The notes beneath the pieces were generated by a model. The model had not been told where the DNA came from. It saw only the letters and a program-made list of their open reading frames with translations, and made no database searches. The translations under genes and the position numbers were made by a program. A stretch of 64,000 nt of DNA from Brugia malayi (lineage: Eukaryota > Nematoda > Chromadorea > Rhabditida > Onchocercidae). Of the stretch, positions 13,501 through 24,769 are shown piece after piece. The stretch covers positions 20,704,721-20,768,720 of the forward strand of contig NW_025062479.1 in the NCBI RefSeq assembly GCF_000002995.4. Reading direction: 5' to 3'. Every line of letters begins with the position of its first letter. Position 1 is the first letter of the stretch.

Positions 13501-16500
13501 TAGTAATTAATAACAAAGAATGTATTAATATACCAAATGTGCAAAAAAAAAGAAACGGATAAGGAAACGAAAATTTATATTCATATATAAAAATTATTTA
13601 TCGATTCATGTTGATGAATGAATTTAATTTGAATTCTTAACATAAATTATAGTTTAGATTTATCATATCTAACTAGTCTTAGCTTGACTAATTTAATATT
13701 TGTTAAAGATTTGTGCTAATTATGTTATATTTGAATATTTGCTCGATTTCATTTCATTTCATTTTACACAGCTGTTTTCTACAATTTTTTATGAACTGTT
13801 TACTATTCATCTTATGCTTACATTTTAATTTTTAATTGAAATTAATCGAAATAAATATGATAATAATGGATATAATAGAAATTACTAGATAAATATTCAA
13901 TTATTATTTATTTGTATTTACTCATTGTACTCTAACTATTGGATTGCTGTAGTCCACAGATTATGTATTATAATTTCTTGTGATTTGTGATTAATTCCAA
14001 ATTTACTATTTCTATTCATATATTTAATTTTATCCATTGTAAATAATACATTTTCGAAGAAATGTTATAGATCCATCGCCTATCGCATGATCTGTGGAAA
14101 TAAAGTTGCGAAAATTGCAGCTATTACGATCAAACGAATAGTGAAATTAAATTAAATCAAAATTCTCATCAATTCGTTTTGTCTGATCAAATTTTACTTA
14201 GCAATTTGATTGTGAGATTTATTTGAATTAAATTATTCTTTTTATATTACATTAAATCATTCACCTGAACTTATTTCAAAATCTTTACTAATTGATCTTT
14301 TAGTAAAAGCCTTATTAGAATTGATTACTATTTAATCATTAATATTAACAAATATAAATCATACTTATAAATCATTATTAACAAATATAAAAATTTGTGA
14401 TAATTTTGTGTGATATATATAAAATATATTTCATGCATTGAAAGTTTAAATTTTTGCAAATTGATAAAATTGATGACACTTTTATTAAGTTATAAAATTT
14501 TGTTAAGTTGTAAGAATTATATGTATGCATGTTTTTGCATTATATCAAGAAAATATTTATTTAGGGAACGACTATTTTGAAAAACTATTAAATCTGAAAT
14601 ATATTGCGTTATTGAAGTAAAATGAATTTTCAAGGTTATATTATTCATTGGGAAGTCATTCAAATTAAAAAAAAAAAAAAAAAAGATTTCTTGATTTTTT
14701 TTTCCTTTTTTTCTGTGAAAGTTAAAATTCTATTTCAAAAAATATTTGATAGAATGGAAATATTTACATTTTTATTGCTGCTTTACAATGCATGAAAGAT
14801 ACATAACAAATGTCACTATATCACTTCATTAAATTAATTAGTAATCGTTATAATTAAATTGTTTCGTTCAATTTGAATTCATTGATTTAGCTATTGAAAG
14901 AAATAATTAATAGGAATTTTATGGGATAATTCAATTCTCATTCAAAAATGGCCAAAATTTGCATATCTCATTTAGATTCAACATTTTTTTTTAATTTTAT
15001 TCGATTAGATTACAAATCAGAGATAAGTTTTATTGGAATTTTCATCCTTTAAAATTGACGCATATGGACGCACACACGCACTAATGTATCCGTACACATA
15101 CACGTGTATGCATATACGTAGATACACATACGCATGTACACGGACACACGCAACATATCTACACATATATCTACATACATATACATGCACATATATATTA
15201 CATATACGTACACGTACATACACGCACATACACACAAAGACAAACACAAATGCACACGCAATGAAAGTTTTAATTAATCACTTCATATGAAAAATAAAAT
15301 CAAAAAAAGAAAAGAAGTGAGAGAGGAATTATATAATCGTATAAATAGCAAAATTTAAATTTAAAAGGCACATGATGACACGAAATTCTTCGTAACGAAA
15401 AATTTTTAACTTAATTTAGTTTTATGAAAATTTTCAAATCCTACCACTCCCTCATATCATTTTCCTCTCCTTCATCTCCTTCAGTTATACAAAAAAAAAA
15501 ACACTTATGGAAAAGAATATTTATACAATTAATAATGCTAATTAATATCTTAAAATTGAACATTTTCATGGCTAAATTAAAGAAGCTATTGCTTAAGAGA
15601 CTATCAGTACTTAATGAATCATTTTAAAAAATGCGTAATAGGAAGAATAAATTATATTATTTGAAAAATAAGTATTATGCAAATGATAGTACTTATAATT
15701 TTTTGAAGCGACAAGGAACAATGATAAAAAGACGTGTAATGGAAAGGGAATAATATTAGTAATGTATCATACAAAATAATGAAATTTGATTTCAATTCAT
15801 TTTACTTTTCATTTTAAGCAAAAAACAAAACATAGGGAAGAAATTCGTTCACCATTTATTCGTACTTTATAGTTTTAATCAAATTTGAAATAGCATATCT
15901 TTAAGTTTATCCTTTTGATTTATTGCAAAACCAAAACAAAAAAAGAAAAAAAAAAAACAGAAAAAAACAAAAAAAAAACTTGTACTTCCGAAACAAACAG
16001 GAAGAAAAATTTAGTATTTAAGCATTTCACTCAATAGTTTTTCATTAAAATGGCAATGCTTTAATCTCATCAATTATTTGCACTTTTTTCAAAATATTGT
16101 TGAAAAATTTTAAATTCTAAAATTTACAACCAGAAAGTTGAAAATTTTTTGCAAAAACTTTACTCAAGAAAAACTGCAATTTCAAAAAGAATAAAAAGAT
16201 TAGAATTGTATTCTTGCAATTATAGAAAAATTGGCGTTGCGAAAAAATTAGGATTATAATTTAAAAAACAAAAATTAGGAATTTTAAAACTAATTATGGA
16301 AAAAGTAAAATTTTTTGTAAAAGTTTTTTTCAAAAAAAAAAAAGTGAAAAAATAGAGGTAGAAAAATTGTTTTAAAAAAAAAGCACAAATATCTTCTTAC
16401 CTTATTTAATTGTTTCGGAACATTTGCAATATTATTATTTAATTTTGAAGCATTTATTTTTAACATCTTTGTTGTAATGTCAAATTTCCGGTTATTGTTG

Positions 16501-16679
16501 GTGCTGTTGTTGCTGCTGCTTTCATTGCTTTTATTGTTGTTAAAACCGGAATCATAACAAATTGTAGAATAATTATGGAAATTAGGCCGAGATTTAGTTA
16601 ATTGCATTGATGGATAAGCAAATAATGATACATCATTAGCATAGTTGGATCCGGAATCGACTTTTACATCACTTTTCAT
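7524..16679 (-). CDS. Four-helix integral membrane protein, unrecognised family, 6 exons
   Basis: Exons (minus): 16679-16401, 11712-11567, 11379-11277, 9515-9261, 8033-7848, 7631-7524; total 1,077 nt, 358 codons, consistent phases, ending IDAFL-stop. Residues 1-165 are polar and Asn/Ser-rich (NESSSNNSTNNN around 52-63) and probably cytoplasmic. Four hydrophobic segments follow: about 168-189 (INLLLLFTIDGLILSGV), 230-254 (FATAVTTVTLIVTIISHT), 262-284 (CYSFCAVPFMLFVFGLEI) and 315-345 (GWALAAILSVLSCSLFIS). The loop between helices 1 and 2 holds KWYFNIYSELP. The loop between 3 and 4 is Tyr-rich with two Cys (STCPW and MQCGIS), which could form a disulphide. Topology resembles claudin/PMP22-like tetraspans, but the claudin W-GLW-C-C signature is absent, so I do not assign a family or function. 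Intron 1 is 4.7 kb and could hide further exons; its flanking phases (0/0) need none. The start is chosen because an acceptor-like TTTAG lies 4 nt upstream of the ATG. Confidence 0.75.
7788..7824. repeat. Perfect 37-bp palindrome, 18-bp arms around one base
   Basis: Positions 7,788-7,805 are the exact reverse complement of 7,807-7,824, with a single G at 7,806 between them. It lies in the last intron of the four-helix gene, just past the exon-5 donor on the minus strand. In RNA it could fold as a long hairpin close to the 5' splice site, although the one-base centre means a few pairs must open to form a loop. Confidence 0.9.
11713..16400 (-). other. Large first intron of the four-helix gene
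   Basis: This 4.7-kb intron joins exon 1 (donor AAG|GTAAGA) to exon 2 (acceptor TTACAG). It contains a GA-rich patch near 12,065-12,110, several homopolymers and the alternating purine-pyrimidine array at 15,057-15,260. The open frames seen here (for example minus 11,844-12,134 and plus 12,151-12,495) are low-complexity Phe/Lys/Ile-rich translations with no recognisable domain. I see no extra exon, but a short alternative one could be missed. Confidence 0.55.
15057..15260. repeat. CA/TA-rich alternating purine-pyrimidine array
   Basis: About 200 bp built from interspersed ACACATAC, ATACGTAC, ACGCACAC and similar steps, nearly continuous purine-pyrimidine alternation on the plus strand. It keeps three overlapping frames open (Tyr/Thr/His-rich on plus, Val/Tyr/Cys-rich on minus), which are an effect of the repeat and not genes. 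It lies in intron 1 of the four-helix gene. Confidence 0.85.
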
Positions 16680-16682
16680 TTT

Positions 16683-16690
16683 CCTAAATC
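16683..16690 (-). promoter_or_regulatory. Putative trans-splice acceptor before the four-helix gene
   Basis: On the minus strand ATTTAG ends at 16,684, followed by GAAA and the ATG at 16,679. A pyrimidine/AG acceptor within a few bases of the start codon, with no upstream exon visible, is the usual arrangement for spliced-leader addition in nematodes. It could equally be a cis acceptor for a 5' UTR exon. Confidence 0.4.
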
Positions 16691-18080
16691 GATTCCACTA
16701 AGTTATTTCCGGATAAACAGCAGTAGTAGCGGTGATGGTAGTAGTATTTAGTCGTTGTGATATTCAATTTCCTCTTGGCCAATTACCACTATCAATACCA
16801 AACTGCTATTTGTCTCAAACATTTATAAGTTGACATTTTGCATTGAAGAATAAAACTGTTTCATTCATTCAGCCATTGGCATATAATTATTTTCTGAAAA
16901 TGAATATTTCAAAAAAAGAATCTAATAACTGAAATACAGTAATATTTGTTAAATTTAATATAATAACCTAAGTATTTAAAATAATATATAGTAATAAAGA
17001 AAACATTTTGATTTAGTGACAAATTTCAGAATATACAACAATTTTTAATGCAGCCAAAAATGATCAAAAATCAATTTAATCTTTCATTTATCTAATTCAT
17101 TCAATTTTAAATTGAAACAACCGTCCATTTTTTTAAAAAAATTGAAAGAGAAAAATTATTAATAAAATATTTCCATCTACTTCTAGGCAATACTTAATAT
17201 ATGATAATTTTAATTCAAAATTATTCCAATACGAAGTAGTTTTAAATCCAAAATATTTTAAGTTAAATTAAGTTTCATCAATCAAAAATAGAAAAAAAAG
17301 ATGCAGAAAAGGCAGAAATAAATAAAATATCTATTCATTCTGCTAAATGAGACTAATTCAGAGTTATGACAGAAAATTGAATTTATTTAATTTAAACTCA
17401 AATAATTGCAATCAATGCAGAGATTATAAGATATTTGATTTAAGTAATCTTTGATGTTACATCTATGACATACTTTTTCTTTCCTTTCTTTCCTCCATTA
17501 TTTTAACATTTTTTCTCTTTTATCCATTTTATTTCATTTTATTTTGTATTTCCTACTCTTTTCCTCCTTCCTTTCTTTTTTAAAATTTACTTTATTTTAT
17601 TTTATTTTTTATTCCGCTTTAATTCACTCCGTTTTTTTTTTCTTTTACGTTTTTATTAAACTTTTCTTTTATTAAGTTTTATTAAATTCATTTTTATTTA
17701 ATATTAAAATTTTCTAGCAATATTATAAAGGAATAGGAGAAGTTTTTTTTTTTTTTTTAATTTTTTTTAAAGTAATGTTATTATATGGAAAGCATAAAGA
17801 GAAGATAAATGAATAAATTGATTATTTAGTAAATGATTAATAGTTTGCTTAACTATATCATTCTCACCGTTCAAATAGTGCAAGTTAAAATTTGCAATTA
17901 ATTTAAACTTGTAAAATTTAACAAAATCATTCCACTATTGAACAAGGTATTTCCAGTTGCAATGAAAGTATTTGCATAGGGAAATTGTACATTTAATTTA
18001 ACAGAGATTTTCGGAATTTCATTTTTTTTTTCGCTTAAAAATGTCACATAGACATATGTAATACTTATCTACCTTTTTTT

Positions 18081-18155
18081 TATTTCCTTCAATACTTACT
18101 TCTATTTCCTTTAATTGCTTACTTTTTTATTTCCTTTAATACTTACTTTAGTAAT
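18081..18155. repeat. Imperfect tandem repeat, ~22-26 bp unit, 3 copies
   Basis: The phrase TATTTCCTT-AATACTTACT starts at about 18,081, 18,103 and 18,129, with small length differences. A partial copy (ATACTTATCTACC) precedes it at about 18,061. No function is evident. Confidence 0.7.
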
Positions 18156-20640
18156 TTATATTCTGTAGTTAGTGATCTATGAAATTATTTTTTAGTAATT
18201 TAAACATGTATAATTTTAATTGAATCATTTTGAAAAATGACCTGATAATTTCGATTTCGGCATGCAAGGTGGTTATTTCAACAGCTAATAATTTTACAAA
18301 AAAACAAGAATGCAGAAGAAAATATTGAAAGTGAAAAACTGGTTTAGATGGATCGAAATTTAACATTTTGTGATTTGAATGATATGATTTTAAGTGAACA
18401 AATAATAAATTATTGAACTTTCAAAACAATTTTTCTAATAGATTTACAAATTAACTATATAATTGAGTTTAGAGTTAAAAAAAAATATCTAAAATTAAAT
18501 TTTGAATATAACATTAAAATTTTAAGCGTATATTTTCATAGTTATTTGTATAGGATTTTTGAGCTTCTTTTGAAATCCTTTCATGTCTATATCTAAGAAA
18601 AAACAAAAATACTACCAATTGGCTTGAAAATTAAATTTGAAAATATTGATTTTTGGAAGAATTTTCAACCAACACAATCTTATTTATTTCTCTCCGTGAA
18701 AGTTTAGTTTAACAAAATAAATTATGTCTAACACATAAGCCAAGTAATAATATAATATGTCATAAAAAATGAAACAACAGAAAAGAAAAATGAAGAGTGG
18801 AAAGAATTCAAAAAAGAGAAGCAAAAATACTAAATTTTACAAAAAGCAAAAAAAAAAAAAAAAAAAGGAAAAAGGAAAATGTCTGAAAAAAATGCCTAGG
18901 TTAAAAAATTTGAAACAAAATCTTAGTTAAAATGTATATATTAAAGATATATTAGAATTTTAGTGAAATTAGATTGGTAGATGATTTTAAATATTTAAAA
19001 TTTAATATTTTTTCTTTTTTATGGTTCTTTCAGTGTGCATGAAATTGAGCAATGGAAACCATGATTTTAAACTCAAAGAGCAAATTTGAAATTATAAATA
19101 AAAATTGAATTTAAAAAATAATTTGTTGCAAAACAAAAAAAAAAAAAAAGGAAAAGAAAAATAATAATAATCAGAAGTAGATGGCATCGGTATGTAAATA
19201 ATGTAAGAAATTAATTGGCTAAAAAAAAGAAAGAAATGATGATAAATGACATTTTACGTCATATCACGTCACGTTATAATTAGTTAATGAAATGCGATTT
19301 GCTAAGTGGAATATTCTATAAGAACAATCAAGCAAATACATCTAAAGCAGAAGAAGGCATATTAATGAAGTTGGTAAATTTAAACAATTTTAATATGATT
19401 AATCAAAGTTTAGAAAATTTATAATTTTTTTGTTGAAATAATGAAATTGAGATAATAAAATTATTAAAAGTGAAAGGCAAAATGAAGAATGTTATAATTA
19501 TTTGAAAAAGTTTATTAATTAAATAATTGAATAAGATAAACATAACAGTTAAAGAAGTGAACATTTGTGAAGAAAAAAGTTTATTATAAGTAATAAATGT
19601 TCTTTTTTTCTTATCTGACATTTTGGCTATTTTTTATTTTTTTCTTCTCGGGAATTATTTGATAAAAGATAACAACTGATTAAGTTATAATAAATTGCAA
19701 TTAATCAAACAGTGCGAGCAAATGAAATGAAAAATAATTGTAAAATGTAAATAATTTATATATTGCAATGACTCATTTAATCAAATTTTCCTAAAATGAA
19801 ACATATCTGATTAAAATCATACATCCACATTTTAATCAATATTTTAGTTAAAAAAAAAAAAAAAAAAAAGAGAAAAGTAAAATAGATAATAGTTAAAAAT
19901 TAAAATTGAATAAAATTTACTTTACATTTCAGATATTCATAGACGACTTGAAATATACAAATAATCTTTTTAATGCTTAATTAAAAACCTTTATTCTGAT
20001 ATATTTAAATAACAAGTATGTTTTAAAAACTTGTGATTTTTAAATTTGATAGGAAAAAAACGACAAAGTAGTTGATAAAAGTTGACTGAATAATTTCAAA
20101 TGAGTTATCTATGATAAATTTTCAGCAAAGATCATTTATCATTGATTTTTATAATTACATTTACATTTATCAGAAGAAATCTTTTCGTTTTTTTTTCTCT
20201 TTTCTAAATTTCAAATTTATTTATTCATGTCTGATAAACAAAAAAAAAAAACTAAATTTTCTTAAATCTTCTTTTTCCTATTTTAATGTTTAATGTGATT
20301 GATAGAAAAATTTTCCCATTTAAAAAGAAATTTTTCAAATGGAACATCAAAAATAGAAGTTATTCTTAAACAATATTCTTAGTTTACAATTTAGAAAATA
20401 AAAAAAAGTGATATTAGAAAAATTGTTTCATGCAAAAAAAAAGATTAAAAATTAAAAAGAAATAGAAATATGAAAGTACCGAAATAAAAGCATTGAAATT
20501 TAATCTACCAAAAGAAAAAAATGCAAAAAATAATTATTTCATAAATAGTAATGAGTAAGAGTAATAATATCATTTCGAATAAGTTTGTATGTAAATAAAT
20601 ATCTGAGACTTTTATATTTTTCAGACAAGTTAATGCTAGT

Positions 20641-20706
20641 GTGTAGCCTTGGCTTCCAATTTATGTGGCCTTGGCTTCCGATTTGTGTGGCCCTAGTTTC
20701 CGATTC
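20641..20706. repeat. 22-bp minisatellite, three copies
   Basis: Three head-to-tail 22-bp units. The core GCCTTGGCTTCC begins at 20,646 and 20,668, with a variant GCCCTAGTTTCC at 20,690. The unit is much richer in G and C than the DNA around it, so it stands out as a recent local expansion or a fragment of a longer element. Confidence 0.85.
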
Positions 20707-21292
20707 TTTCATCTAAACATTTCCTGTCCAAATTTGCAGCTAACAGCTATTTGCTTCATAATTTTCCTTCATATAAAAGCTCTTACTAAATAGTTTCAAA
20801 ATTTGCATAACTGATGGGGAAAGAAAAAGAAATATAAAACACAAAAAGTCTTTAAATAAAAAACAAAAAATATTAATTTTATTGCACACATAATTTAAAT
20901 AATAATTTAAAATAATAAATGACAAAATGAAAAACTAATATCAAAATTATTTACTTAAGTTATATATGATTTTTTTTTTCCCACAATGCAATGTTTTTTC
21001 AATCATAAAATAAAAAGACAATTTTTTCAAAAAAAATTTTATTTCCAAAATGAGAAAAAAGGAATAATATCAAATTTAAACGAACATCAGACTATAAAGG
21101 ATTAAAAAATATCACTCAAAAGTGAATTTTTTCTTTCTCCGTTGTCCGAATTCTACTAAATGACAATATTTTGAGGAATGGAAAATGAGAAATTGCTAAA
21201 ATTTAAATGATGAAAGATGTTTACTTAACACAATTTTAAACAAATGGTTCAATCGATATGTTACAAATTCCTCGAGACAAGCTATCATGGTT

Positions 21293-21301
21293 TATTATTA
21301 C

Positions 21302-21335
<34 letters not shown>

Positions 21336-21402
21336 ATCACTATTATTATTATTGTTATTATTATTATTACTATTACTATTATTATTATTGTTATTATTGT
21401 TA

Positions 21403-21437
<35 letters not shown>

Positions 21438-21445
21438 ATTATTAA
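21293..21445. repeat. ATT/TTA trinucleotide microsatellite
   Basis: Roughly 150 bp of ATT repeats interrupted by ACT, GTT and ATC triplets. Because the period is three, it keeps poly-Leu, poly-Ile and similar frames open on both strands; these are not genes. Confidence 0.9.
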
Positions 21446-23362
21446 TAATATCATTAATTATTTACAATGTCCTAAGTATTCCCTAACTTTCAAAGTTTTA
21501 TTGCTTAATCTTTAACATAAAATTGATTCTTACAAATATTAAAATTTTTTTTTATCGTTTTGCTATATTCCTGTATTGCTCTCGAAATAAATCTTCCCGA
21601 GGATAGCACACCTCTGAAGCATTTTTTTTTACTACAGTTTTTGTACAGTTGAGAATTCGTTAAATTACTGATAAATCTCTCCCTCTCTAGATTAATATGA
21701 ATGAATATTATTTTTTCCTTTACTTTGGTAATTATTTGCTTATCATTAATTTTCTTTTCACTTGCTCGTTCTTTTATTTTTTATCATAATAATCGTCATT
21801 TTCTTTTTCGTTTTTTTATTGCATTGCAAAATTTTGTTCAAATCCAATTATAATTGTTATAAACAAAAAAAAAAAAACTGAACTGAATTAAATTTTTTCC
21901 ATATTCATATTTACTTTCGTTATTTAACAACTTCCAACCAATAATTTAGCTTTATTTTTTATTTAAAAAATATTTATTTATTTTTTAATCTGATAATTTT
22001 ACTTTGTGTTTGAAAAATAAGCAAAGCATTTATGCTATAGCACTTTTTTTATTTATCAATACAGTATGTATTAATATTCAATATTAGTTTTAGTTTTTTT
22101 TTTTTTTTTTCTCAATATATAATTATAGAAGCTTTTTCTTATTTAATTTTGAAAGATTAAATTGAATTTGCGTCTACACTTATAATGAATCGATCATTCA
22201 TTGATTATTTAACTTTATTATATTTCAAATATAAAATTGACTATCGATAATGTGGGAAAGCTAATGAAATATGAAACTAATTGCAAGTAGGAGAAAAAAT
22301 AGAAAGGAATGGTTAAATTCTACTCAAATATAAGCAAAAATTAAATAAATACGAATGAAAATTAATCAAAATATTTCGAAATTTAAACATTAATTTGAAA
22401 ATATGAAATAAAGTTTGCTGTAAAAAAAAAAAAAAAGGCGGAAAATTTAACAAATTGTTATTCATACATTGTCATTTAGATAGCGATTATTTATTAATTA
22501 TTATAAATGTAACCCTTTTAATATCTCTAACACATTGTTAAATGAATTCATTATCCGGAAAATTTTCCATCAACCGACAATTATTATTATCGAATGCTTG
22601 TTAACCGATTATGCACCATAGTTACGGCTTTTAGTTATCATTCGTAACTCAGATTTAAACTTAATTAATTCACACACATACACCTCTCTGAGAATAATTC
22701 TTCATTACTTATTGTATGACGCACATATTAAATTGAATGCAAATGTGATGAAATTTAACCGTGAAATTAAGTGGAAAAATTGATGAAAGTTTTGATATGA
22801 AAGAAAATTTTTTTAATTTGAATAATTTAACCTTTTTCAAATTTATGCAATTTAAAAGTATTTTCTGGAATGAAAGAAAATAAGAAAGATTTAAAGCATT
22901 TTGAAAAAAAAAAAAAAAAAAAAAGGAGAAAAAAAAGGGGAGAAATTATGACATAGTATGTATGATTACATAGAATTGCAAAAAGAAAAAAAAAAAAAAT
23001 ATTTTCAGCAATAAATTCCATAAAGTGTTTAATACAATAAATAAACATTGAAAAATTAATTTATCAATTCAATGTATCATAATTGTGAAATTAAATTCGT
23101 TGAAATTTTGATAAGATGAATAAAATGATTATAAGTTTTGATAATATATAAAGCGGTCGCTTTGACCACTCATCACATCCATATCAGCACCATAACAAAA
23201 ATTTATGTTACAAAAAAAAAAAAAAAAAAATGAAACCGTTAAAGGAAATATATTAATGATATCAGGGTAAAACTATTCACTCAGGTTACATTTAAATTTA
23301 TTTTATACATTTGGCATAATATAACAATAAAATGGACACACATACGTATTGTGTGGTAGATT

Positions 23363-23630
23363 TCAGTAAATTTTCATTACTATTCTTAGCAAATTTAAAT
23401 AAGATCATTGAAATAGACCCGAGATATCTTGACTATTTGCTCTCTCGATAGATATTTGGTTGTAATTTTACCAAAATCTGAAAATTAATTGGCGGGATAA
23501 CCATTTCCACTTTTTTTAAATTCTATGAAATTTCAGTACTGTTTTCGGAGAAATTTAAATAAGTCCATTGAACTGCTATCTTGATAGATATTTGCTTGTA
23601 AGTTTATCAAAATTTGAGAAATAATCAAAA
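23363..23630. repeat. Diverged tandem duplication, period about 136 bp
   Basis: Two related segments share the ordered landmarks TTTCAGTA, AATTTAAATAAG, CATTGAA, GATAGATATTTG and TTTACCAAAATCTGA / TTTATCAAAATTTGA. The landmark GATAGATATTTG occurs near 23,447 and again near 23,583. The copies differ by many substitutions and indels, so the duplication is old. No coding potential is visible. Confidence 0.65.
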
Positions 23631-24769
23631 AAAAAAAAAAATTTTTCTTTACAAAATCGTTCGCAAATATTTAGCAGTTACCCATAAATTGTTACCCACA
23701 AATAAGCAATAGACTTACGTAATATGAAATTTATTCGATGAAAATATAATTTCATGAGGCATAACAATGCTTCTTAACCAGAATAACGAAGAAGTACAAA
23801 GCATAAAGGATAACAGAAACCAGATGGGTAATATAATGCAATTAGAATTGTGAATCACTAAACAGAGAAAGAGAAAATCGAAAGCCGACTACCCATTTCT
23901 TCTGGCCTATCCTCTTTACATGTCCATTTATTTTTTAGTTCCTTTAAAACGAATATTTTCTTTCTTTTTCTTTTTTTTCTATTTTTGAAGCCATACTTGA
24001 ATCAACAAAAATTTCAACAAGTTTTGAATTTTAAAAAATAAATAAAACAAAAGTGAACAAAAACTTTGACTTAGATAAGCTAGATTAAAAAAAAAAAAAA
24101 AAAAACTGTAAAGAGTGGCTACTGTTTAGCTCGAAAGTACTGTCAAGTAATGATAAAGAGATATGTGATGCCGAACAGCAAATTTCGCATTTAATTTAGT
24201 GGTTTTGACAATAGTAAGTAAAATAGGTAGACAAATTTAGTGAAATTTAAAAACAAAAATTACAAGTGACAATAGTATTAGAAAGAATTCGTGAAGAGAT
24301 CAAAAATTATATCGAAAAATTGATAGGAGATTAAGTAGATGAAAGATAGAGAAATAAAGACGAAGTATTTTGAAACGAAATCTACATTTGGAATTTTCAA
24401 CGTCGAAAGACTTTTTAAAGATTAAAAAAAGACAATTCCTTTTCTTTTAAAAGATGACAAAACTTACAAATTAAATTGGCTTTATGAATAATCATTATTT
24501 GATGGGAGATGTCTTAGCTACACCTCAACTACTGTCAACATAAGTCCCTATTCCTTACAGCTTTTAGAAAAAAGTTGATTTCATGGAAGACAGGAGGACA
24601 AAAAGTCAAATACAAAGATCAGTATTGCACATGTTCTGTAGACTTCGTTTGAAGAAAATTAATTTTAGCAATTACAATTTTTGGTCGGGGAAATTTCAAC
24701 AATAAGCAACACATTGGAAATTTGCTGAAACAAAAATCGTCGACACTGCATGGAAATAACAGGAGCCAC

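Larger units (their letters stand above)
16691..24769. other. Non-coding region between four-helix gene and septin
   Basis: Eight kilobases of AT-rich DNA without a recognisable exon. It contains tandem repeats at 18,081-18,155, 20,641-20,706, 21,293-21,445 and a diverged duplication at 23,363-23,630, listed separately. The left part is the 5' flank of the four-helix gene; the right end is the 3' flank of the septin. No AATAAA was found close to the septin stop. Frames such as minus 18,169-18,366 and minus 22,827-23,048 show no coding character. Confidence 0.55.

Noticed and set aside
15017..15290. Three overlapping frames of 70-85 codons on both strands
   Set aside because: They translate the CA/TA alternating array; simultaneous openness in several frames and low complexity show they are repeat artefacts.
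21236..21515. Poly-Ile and poly-Leu frames on both strands
   Set aside because: They arise from the ATT microsatellite.
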